NCBI GenBank assembly: GCA_015680685.1
Contig: MNCI01015694.1
Coordinates: 342,829-406,828, forward strand
Direction: 5' to 3'
DNA length: 64,000 bases
Source: Gnetum montanum
Lineage: Eukaryota > Streptophyta > Gnetopsida > Gnetales > Gnetaceae
Shown here: positions 56,399 through 64,000 of the stretch, piece by piece
Layout of the letters: every line of letters begins with the position of its first letter
Numbering within the stretch: position 1 is the first letter of the stretch
Translations under genes and position numbers: made by a program
Notes under the pieces: generated by a model
What the model was told of the DNA's origin: nothing
What the model saw: the letters and a program-made list of their open reading frames with translations, nothing else
The model's database searches: none

Positions 56399-57328
56399 TG
56401 ATGAAGCATCATAGTGTCATGTCGACAGGCCCTTGTTAATATGGCCTTGTCTACATGGTGTTGCCATTGACAGGGTCATGTCAACGTAGCCTTTGCTGCA
56501 TCTATGGGGCCCTATCAATGTAGCTCCACAATAAAGTCTATAAATACATGCTCACTAGCCATGTTTATGAGGAATCAAGTGATAGTTGTAGGAAAGCTCT
56601 TATAATTTTGTCGTTTAAGAGTTAGAATATTTCTCTGATTGCATGAAATAGGAGTTAGAAAGTGTATGGATCTTTATTCGAGCACTATTGTACCTAAACA
56701 TACAAGTGTAAACAACAATAAAGACGAGCCTTTTGATCAAACTTTGTAGCACTTGGAATAGATTAATGATTTATTTATGCATTTAGTATTTAAATTAATT
56801 ATGCAATTAATTAAGCTAAATTATACTTCAAGTGATTAGTTAATTAATTAAGCTAAATAGATTAAACACATAAGTATGATCGCTTCAAGCATAAACATGT
56901 ATTTGCTTGGTAATCCTAGCAGTGTTATTGCTTGGTTTATCCAATAGCATAAGCACTTGGTAATCCTAGTAGTGGATACATGGATTTAACGTATTTGGAA
57001 AGTAGGACTAGATGCTTATGTTAGGACTAGTTAGAGATTAGTTAATTAGTTAAATTAAATTAGTTATTAAATTATTTCATTTCTCTATTTTAAGCACCAA
57101 GAACATAAAACATAAAATAATAAAAATTAGACACCTTGATTACACTTAACCATACCTTTGTACATCACAAGGATAATTAGGAAGACAATGAATGATTATT
57201 AGGGTAAAGTTCACTTCCAAAGAGACTAGTGTACCAGAAGACATAGAGTCCATGGAATTCAACAGGATTAGGCATGAATGTGCTATGAGTCATATGGTTG
57301 AGCATAGGGATACCTCAACCACTCATCA
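56399..57328 (+). repeat. F 5' LTR
   Basis: It is 930 bp with ends TGATGAAGCA and CCACTCATCA. TATA box TATAAATA at about 56539-56546. The U3 (56415-56535) holds CATTGACAGGGTCATGTCAA and related motifs. It is inserted in the LINE fragment; the left flank is GTATA (56394-56398), but the other end of F is not present, so no duplication can be paired. Confidence 0.9.
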
Positions 57329-57348
57329 TTGGGGCCATTACCAAGGAC
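57329..57348 (+). promoter_or_regulatory. F primer-binding site
   Basis: TTGGGGCCATTACCAAGGAC, tRNA-Asp-type, directly behind the LTR. Confidence 0.85.
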
Positions 57349-57482
57349 TCTTTTTGTTTGAAACATGAAGTATCTAGGTTTAGTGAACATCATTAACATT
57401 TTTGGATGAACCCTAAGGTCAAAATCATTCTCACAGTAAATATAATCACATAAGCACACTGATATCTCATTTGTATTGCAAA

Positions 57483-58880
57483 ATTTTTTCTTCTCATAGG
57501 CATGATGATACTAAACCATCGATCCCTCAAGAATGCAAGGTGGTATATACTCATCTAGATGAGTATGGGCCTAACTTCACCTTCATCCTACATCAAGATG
57601 AACTACTACAATGGCGAGATATGGAAGACAACATTATAATGCCTCTCGATCAATTTATGCCCAAAATTCTACTTCAAAATCTTAGAAGGTTGGACATCCA
57701 AGATCTTCAAGAGGAGTATGTTGTGCATGATTATGACTATTGGGACTACCATCCCACTAAAACACAACGCATGAGAGATCGACATTAAGAGAAGCACCAT
57801 GAATTTATGAAGGGGAAATGGTACACCAATACCTTATTCCTACTTAACCAAAATGACAATGAGAACCCTATCTTTGGGGGCTTTCAACATGAATATTCTT
57901 CACCCCTTGTTATTGGTGATGGGGATGCAGCCCTGAATCTGCAGTCCACTATCAACAATCCAAGTTTAGGTAAAAATGGTAATCAAGGAAAGGGCTCGAA
58001 CAAGCATCAAGAGGATAAGAAAACTAAAAAATGTGGTTGTGACAACTAAATTATGGTGGTGACAGTCCTCCCTCTTTGTCCTCTTCATCTACATTTTTTC
58101 TTCCTCTTATGGTTCTAACAAACACTGCAAAAAGAACAACCATGATGGAGGTGAATAGTAGGACAATAATGATGATTTCCAAGCCCACCATGAAAGAAGG
58201 GGTGGCAGAGGACATCATAGAAATCATTCAAATAATGATAATGATGAGCCTTTGTTGGAAACTCAAAGCATGCTAAATATTGTAGAGGTCATAAAAATTC
58301 CAACCAGGCATGTGAAAGATAGTTGGATCAGATGACTTGATATGAATAATGTTCCTAGATTTGAGGAGGGATATAACTCTAATCCATAAAAACATCTTCA
58401 AGATTTTCATGATGCCTCTACCTTACAACATATTAAAAATGATTGGCAGAAATTAAAGCTATTTCTTAGGACATTTATCAAGGAAGCAAAAAATCGGTAC
58501 ATGTCCTTGGAGCTAGAATCCATCTGCAAGTTGAGCACAATGCTAAAGCTATTTAATAATAATAAGTATTAGATGTATTCTAGAGTGTCTAATATGAGAA
58601 GGTAGATCCAAGGATGGAAGTAAGAAAACCATGAACCCTTGGACACCCCCATGGGTAGATACTATTCTCTCATACACCAATGCCCTAGCCATGATTATTC
58701 TCAACAGGAACAACTTCATCATATCATAAATGGACATAGATTAAAAATGAGGAGAACTCTTGGGGTCTATGCCCAAAGGAGACTATTCAAACTTAGAGTC
58801 CATTAGATTCAAAGACTAATTGAGTAGGTAGCAAAAGAAGAAGAAGAGTTCATGAAACACGAAAGTGCAAAGGAATACAA
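57483..58880 (+). pseudogene. gag: F gag, truncated
   Basis: It corresponds to the MSSSH start of relatives, but the start codon is ATT here (57483-57485), so ATG is lost (protein reads IFSSHRHDD). Blocks: VVYTHLDEYGPNFTFILHQD, DYWDYHPTKTQRMRDRH, an Asn/Asp/Lys-rich linker, then the gag core from about 58270 (NIVEVIKIPTRHVKD, LDMNNVPRFEEGY, WQKLKLF, QGWK, HQCPSHDYSQQEQLHHII). The chain stops at about 58880, at EYN, where relatives continue RDPS. There it meets the partial LTR of G. About a dozen stops. Confidence 0.8.
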
Positions 58881-59160
58881 TAGTTAAGAGATAGATTAGG
58901 ATAATTATAGATTACGTAATATCCCATTTCTTACATTTCATTCCAAGAATTGGACCCGAGAAGATAAGTAGAAAAGCCATAAAAATAATTTGCCTCAATC
59001 TCACTTAACCATCGCAATCAGACACATCACAAGTGAGGTTGGGAAGACAATGACCATTCTAACACAAGGTTTTGCTGGTTAAGGTATTAGTGTATGCAAA
59101 GTGATTGCAGTCTATGGAATTCAACTGAGTTTGGGCATAAGGGTACCTCACCACTCATTA
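58881..59160 (+). repeat. G 5' LTR, only the 3' third
   Basis: It aligns with F 57020-57328: CACTTAACCAT, GGGAAGACAATGA, CTATGGAATTCAAC, ending CCACTCATTA (ATCA mutated to ATTA). The left edge, near 58880, is joined directly to F gag. Confidence 0.85.
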
Positions 59161-59180
59161 TTGGCATCGTTTGCCAGGGA
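59161..59180 (+). promoter_or_regulatory. G primer-binding site
   Basis: TTGGCATCGTTTGCCAGGGA, tRNA-Asp-type with one extra T relative to the other copies. Confidence 0.85.
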
Positions 59181-59325
59181 CTATTAGTCTTACATGCGCC
59201 ATCTATCCTTGGCAAAATTATCATTCATGTTGTTAGAATAGACCCAGGATAGTAAAATCTACGCACGTTAGGTGGCCTAAGTAAAAAGTAAGGTACACCA
59301 ATTAGTGGATTATCTAACATCCAAC

Positions 59326-61700
59326 ATGTCTTCTTCTCACAAGAAAGATGAATCCAACCCACCACTGCCCCAAGAATGTCGGGTGGTATACACACATCCA
59401 GGCGAATATGTCCCTGACTTCACCTTTATCCTACATCAGGATGAGCATCTGCATTGGTGGGACATGGAAGGCAACATCATACTACCACCTGACCGATCGG
59501 CTCTTAGAATGCTATTTCACAATCTTTCTAGACTAGGCATTTAGGACCACGGTGTGGAGTACGTCATGGAGGACCATGACTACCGGGACTATCATCCAAC
59601 TGAAGCCCAACATGCATGAGACTAGCAACAAGCATAACAATATGAACACATGAAGGGAAAATAGTTCAGTAACCCCTTATTCTTGCAAGGACTACAGGAT
59701 GATGAGGAACCTGTCTTTCATGATTCCCATTTGGCCAAACTTCCTCTAGGGCATCATATCATTCAGTCCATCATTCAAAATAAGCAAGCAAGTGAATGGA
59801 ACCCTTAGGAGGATGGAGGGTCACACAGGAGAGGTCATGGCATAAGCAAAGATGGCCATGAAGATTGAGGCTATCATCAGAGTAGAGGGAGAGATCAACA
59901 CTGGGGCGGTGGTGATTCTTCTCTCTTTTCACCATCCTATTGCTCCCCTCTACCTTCATTCAGTTATGGCTCTAATTGGGACCGTGGTAGAATGGAGCGA
60001 GGTGATGATGGTTGTAAGGACCAAAGGGAACAATGTGAGGGAGCACGTGACCAATCACGCGAGCCTCACAATCAAGAAAGGAGAGGTAGTTGAACTCGTC
60101 ACAGACATCGTGGCTTTTAGCAAGACTATGACTCGGATGAACCATTGTTGGCTACTCGAAGCATGCTCCATATCACCAAGGCAATCCAAATACCTAGTAG
60201 GCACTTAAAAGATAGTCGAATCAAGTGCATTGGCATGAAAAACATCCCCAGATTTGAAGGGGGATACAATTGTGATACATAGAATCACTTGCAAGTGTTT
60301 CATGATGCTTGCACTTTGTAGAACATCGATAATGGTTGGCAAAAACTTAAGCTGTTCTCTTGCACACTCATCAAAGAAGCAAAAAGCTGGTACTAGTCTT
60401 TGGAACTAGAATCAATCAAGAGATGGAGTACAATGCTAGAAATATTTAATAACAAGTATCAAACCTACTCCAGAGTGGTGAACTTGAGATGCCAAATCCA
60501 AGGGTGGAAGCAAGGTGGTAATGAACCCTTGGATGTAGCCATGAGTAGATACTACTCACTATTACATCAATGCATTGGTCATGGCTACCCTTAGTGGGCA
60601 CAGCTTCACCATATCATTGATGGGCTCTGATTTCAAACTAGAAAGACCCTTGGCATGTATGCCCAAGGACAACTATCAAAACTAAGAGCCCACCAATTGC
60701 AGCACTTAATTGAGAAAGTGGCTAAAGAAGAGGGGGAACTTAGGAAGAAGGAGAGTGTAGAAGAGTTTAATCGAGATCCCTCTATCAGAAAAAGGGAAGT
60801 CCGATTTTGTGAGGATGAGGAGGAATCACCACTGGATGCAATGGTGAACTATAAAACCTTGCCCCTACAAAAATTTTCTTCTAAAATATCGGTAAAGTTT
60901 GATAAGATGTGGGACTCTTTGGATGAAAATTTCAAAGTGTTCTAAAAATCGCAAAGGAGCCCAGAGAGCAAGGTAATGATCGTGATCGATGTAGGAGGAA
61001 GGAAGCTAAATGGGCCCACCATAAAGGTAAGGGCAAGGTTGCTATAGCAGAATAGGTTGTAGAATTTGATACAGAAGGAGATGATGAATGTAACATATGC
61101 CAATAAGAACACCTTAAGGGGTGTTGTCCCATGGTGTCACATCTACAAGAGTCTGGGGTATATGCATTGAATCTACACTTAGCAAAGAGGCAAACACCTT
61201 GAAGGTTTCCTTACCCACAAGGAAATCCTAGGCAGTTCCACCAGCAGCAAGGATATTATCCAAGTGGAGCATCGTCACAACCTTACAAATACTTCTAGCA
61301 ATGGTAGCATCCACAAGCATGGGGGATGCCACCTCCAAGGTAGCAGTACCCTTACTGATAGCTCGATCCATATGGGTACTATGTTTAGCAACTTATCTTC
61401 CCATAGGAATCATCTAGTCACACGACCTTTCAAAGCCATTACCACCCCCCAGAATACTTCCGAGCTCAATCTCCATCACCTAGGGGGAGAACCCACATCT
61501 CTACTACCCTCCATCACCTTATCCTGTCATCCCTACTCAGCAGCACCCCACTTAGCTACCACCTACTCCACCTATGTAGGGGGAAATACCACCACAGCCA
61601 CAACAATGTAATGCTATGAAGGCTATCAACTTACAACCAGCTCCTTAGCCGAGTGGACTAGAAGTCAAGCCACGGAAACGTCCCTTTTTTTGGCCCAATC
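59326..61700 (+). pseudogene. gag: G gag polyprotein, lightly decayed
   Basis: The start is the ATG at 59326 (MSSSHKKDESN). Blocks: VVYTHPGEYVPDFTFILHQD (59381-59440), DYRDYHPTEAQHA, an Arg/Gly-rich stretch near 59870-59930 (SRGRDQHWGGGDSS), then RHLKDSRIK, NIPRFEGGYNCD, WQKLKLFSCTLIKEAKSWY, SIKRWSTMLEIFNNKYQTYS, QGWKQGGNEPLD, the charged helix VAKEEGELRKKESVEEFNRD (about 60715-60775), and a zinc knuckle near 61090-61130 reading CNICQ-stop-EHLKGCC. A Gln/Pro-rich tail follows. About a dozen stops in 2.3 kb, mostly TAG for Gln or Trp. Confidence 0.88.
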
Positions 61701-61879
61701 ACCTAAGCATACCCTCACACACACCTATGGCTAGTGCCTCTGAAACTCAAACCACCTCCACTATTTCACCCTTCAAGTAGCCTTAAAAAAAACACCCTCC
61801 AACATACAAACAGTCATGCTCACACACATTGTGACCAACTGGATAAAGGTAAGTCATCTTCCTTGGAAATTGACTGATC

Positions 61880-62646
61880 TGGGAAGCCTCCTCATCTATC
61901 TTCAGGTGGCCAAAAACAAGCCATGTAAAGCTCTACTAGATTTGGGGTCGAGAGTCAACTTGATTTCGCATGACATGTACAAGGCTTAGAACCTACCCCC
62001 ATTGAGGAAGAGAAACATTAAGCTTGAGCTAGAAAACTAATCCATTACTATTTCCTTAGGATTGATGGAAGACATTGTGACCATTGTTTGTGGGTGGTCC
62101 TATCCTACTGACTTCCTCATCATCCATGTTGAGAATTGCAAGGGGAATTTCCCCATCATAATGGGAAGAGCCTAGCTGAGCACAATGGATGCAAGATTGG
62201 GGCTTCGAGATCTTTTCCTTGAAATTTCAAAGGAAAATCATTTTGGAAAAATTGAGAAGAAATGTGTTTCATGCGTTGTGTACAGTGACTCTGGGTGCAA
62301 TTGTGTACAGCAGCTGTGGTCCGCTAAGTGGACATCTATTCAAGCATGCAGTCAGTATACCAAGGAATCGCAAGTTCAACAATGCTTGTACGCAGCAGCC
62401 ACAAATCAAGAAGGCACCCAGTGGCTGACCATTAATCTTGCTAGTAGCACTTTTTGCATGGAACCATATGAGGGGCTTATACACACCTATGTAGAAAGCA
62501 TAGATAATTTGGAAGAGGTCCATCAACAAGTATCAACTGTTGATGACCGTGATGATTGGGGAAAGTTGCAAATCCTTGAAAGTTTTAAACAAGAGTCCTT
62601 GGAACTCAAATCCTTACTGGCCCACTTAGAATATGCATTTTTATAG
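61880..62646 (+). pseudogene. G protease
   Basis: KPCKALLDLGSRVNLISHDM (61918-61977): the active site DSG is changed to DLG. It continues RKRNIKLELEN, LGLMEDIVTIVCGWSYPTDF, FPIIMGRA, and the open stretch 62185-62646 with MDARLGLRDLFLEISKENHF, GKIEKKCVSCVVYSDSGCN and the linker to RT (LESFKQESLELKSLLAHLEY). B ends at the equivalent of this linker. Confidence 0.85.
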
Positions 62647-62849
62647 AATGGGAAATTAGTGATCATCAATGCCATCCTTGCTCCTGAACAAAAGAGGAAG
62701 TTGCTAAAGGTGGTAAAAAAATGGGATGCTACTTTTGCATAGTCGTATCTTGAATTAATAGGAGTTGATCCTAGGGTTTGCCAACATCAGATTTATATTG
62801 ACCCCTCCATGAAGCCACAATGACAACCACAAAGTTAATTAAATCCCAA

Positions 62850-63615
62850 TTGAAGCAGGTCATCAAAGATGAAATCGAGCCGTTGCTAAAAGTAGGGTTC
62901 ATCTACTCTATTGCCGATAGTGAATGGGTTAGCCCACTAGTTATTGTGCCAAAGAAGGATGGCATATGAAGGGTCTGTATAGATTTCCAATTGCTCAATA
63001 TGGCTACCTTCAAAGGTCACTTCCCTCTCCCATTTGTGGACCAAGTGTTGGATACCATTGCATGGCATCATTATTACAGCTTTTTGGATGGTTATAGTGG
63101 CTATAATCAAATCCAGATTGTGCCAAAAGACCAGGCCAAGATAACCTTCATAAGTCCCTGGGGGACTTTCACATACAAAAAGATGCCCTTTGGCCTATGT
63201 AATGTGCCTACCACTTTCCAATGCCTTGTCCTTAGCATATTCCAGTAGCAAATTGGCAGTGGAGTAGAAGTTTTCATGGATGACTTCTCTACCTATGGAG
63301 CCATATTTGATCAAGCCTTGGACCACCTTGATCAAGTTTTGAAAAGATGTGTGGAAACTAATCTACGGCTCAACTGGCAGAAAAGCCACTTAATGGTCTA
63401 AGAGGGCATTGTGCTAGGGCACCAAATTTCACAAACAGGGATTAACATGGATCTAGAAAAAATTAGGGTAATCCAAGGAATCACCAGGAAACCAAGGACT
63501 ATAAAATATGTTTGGTCATTCCTTGGCCACATTGGTTACTACTGGTGCTTCATCGAAGATTTCCAGGCTGTTGGTGGAACTCACGATGAAAGATGCTCTG
63601 TTCATCTGGACCAAG
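62850..63615 (+). pseudogene. G reverse transcriptase
   Basis: IKDEIEPLLKVGFIYSIADS, then WVSPLVIVPKKDG, RVCIDFQLLNMATFKGHFPL, YYSFLDGYSGYNQIQI, ITFISPWGTFTYKKMPFGLC and FMDDFSTYGAIF with the intact catalytic FMDD at 63273-63284. It ends LRLNWQKSHLMV, VLGHQISQTGINMDLEKIRV and SFLGHIGYYWCFIEDF. Only three or four stops, so it is the best RT in the window. A frameshift near 63560 separates it from RNase H. Confidence 0.9.
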
Positions 63616-64000
63616 GAATGTGAATCTGCATTCCAAACACTTAAACATAAACTCATAGAGACTCCAGTTCTATGAGCACTTGATTGGTCCAAACCCTTCC
63701 ACATCATGACAGATGCATCCAACTATGCATTGAGAGCCATGCTTACATAGTGGGATGACCAAAAATGCCCATACTATATTCACTGTGCAAGTCGTAGCAT
63801 TGTGGGTGCTCAGCTTAACTACACCACCACTGAAAAAGAGTTGATGGTAGTGGTGTTCGCCTTGGAAAAATTCTGAAAATATGTGCTTAGGTACAAGGTG
63901 TTCATGCATGTCGACCACAGTGCCATCTAGTTCCTGATGAACAAACCAACGATGAGCCCCTGTATCATACGGTGGCTAGTGATTTTTCAGGAATTTGACC
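63616..64000 (+). pseudogene. G RNase H, cut by the window end
   Basis: FHIMTDASNYALRAML (63700-63747, TDAS intact), YYIHCASRSIVGAQLNYTT, TEKELMVVVFALEKF (Glu intact), then MHVDHSAI with the third acidic position, and FLMNKPTMSPCIIRWLVIF. Two or three stops. The integrase must lie beyond 64000. Confidence 0.88.

Larger units (their letters stand above)
58881..64000 (+). mobile_element. G: Athila-like element, both ends incomplete
   Basis: It begins with the last 280 bp or so of a 5' LTR (58881-59160), then primer site, gag, protease, RT and RNase H, and runs out of the window within RNase H. It has the fewest stops of all Athila-like pol regions here and keeps FMDD. The missing LTR front makes it defective as seen. 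Confidence 0.88.

Overview
This is plant nuclear DNA made almost entirely of old, nested LTR retrotransposons. It is AT-rich and I recognise no intact host gene, rRNA or tRNA. The evidence for a plant is the Ty3/gypsy families present: Athila-like elements with a tRNA-Asp-type primer site (TTGGCGCC-like start) and a CX2CX3HX4C gag zinc knuckle, Tat/Ogre-like elements with a second RNase H, a LINE reverse-transcriptase remnant and an NB-ARC (NLR resistance gene) fragment. The many old, mutated but still full-length copies suggest a large, slowly purged genome. A gymnosperm is plausible, but that is inference.

Layout. 1-242: end of a C-family LTR. 243-2919: 5' part of an Athila-like element on the minus strand (A1). 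3060-4300: unidentified decayed coding sequence. 5760-8188 and 27061-27520: two pieces of a Tat-like pol on the minus strand (T). Between them, 8189-27060 reads as one Tat-like element (C) that was later split by a solo LTR (D, 14885-16292, perfect GAAAA duplication) and by a gag-protease-only Athila-like element (B, 18789-25867, perfect CTTGG duplication). Between its integrase and its 3' LTR, C carries an NB-ARC fragment and another unidentified coding remnant.

27521-39540: remains of a plus-strand Athila-like element (A2), interrupted by a full-length minus-strand copy, A3 (27709-37776). 40086-55766: element E, which codes for a coiled-coil protein and shows no polymerase; it is interrupted by full-length plus-strand copy A4 (40382-50403). 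About 56085-56398: LINE remnant, the insertion site of F. 56399-58880: F, an LTR plus gag, abruptly joined to G (58881-64000), the best-preserved gag-pol, cut by the window end.

How the parts relate. A3, A4, F and G keep the order LTR, tRNA-Asp primer site, gag, protease, RT, RNase H, integrase, long 3' region, polypurine tract, LTR, as far as each is preserved. B has lost exactly the RT-RNase H-integrase block but keeps gag, protease and all the cis sites, so it would have depended on an A-type partner. The coding regions carry many stops, mostly explained by C-to-T or G-to-A change. Nothing here looks currently mobile, except that G is only lightly damaged over the part visible.

The points most worth a second look are the different position of the second RNase H in C and T, the NB-ARC fragment inside C, the polymerase-less elements B and E, a covarying hairpin in the A-family 3' region, and family-specific palindrome arrays in the U3 regions.
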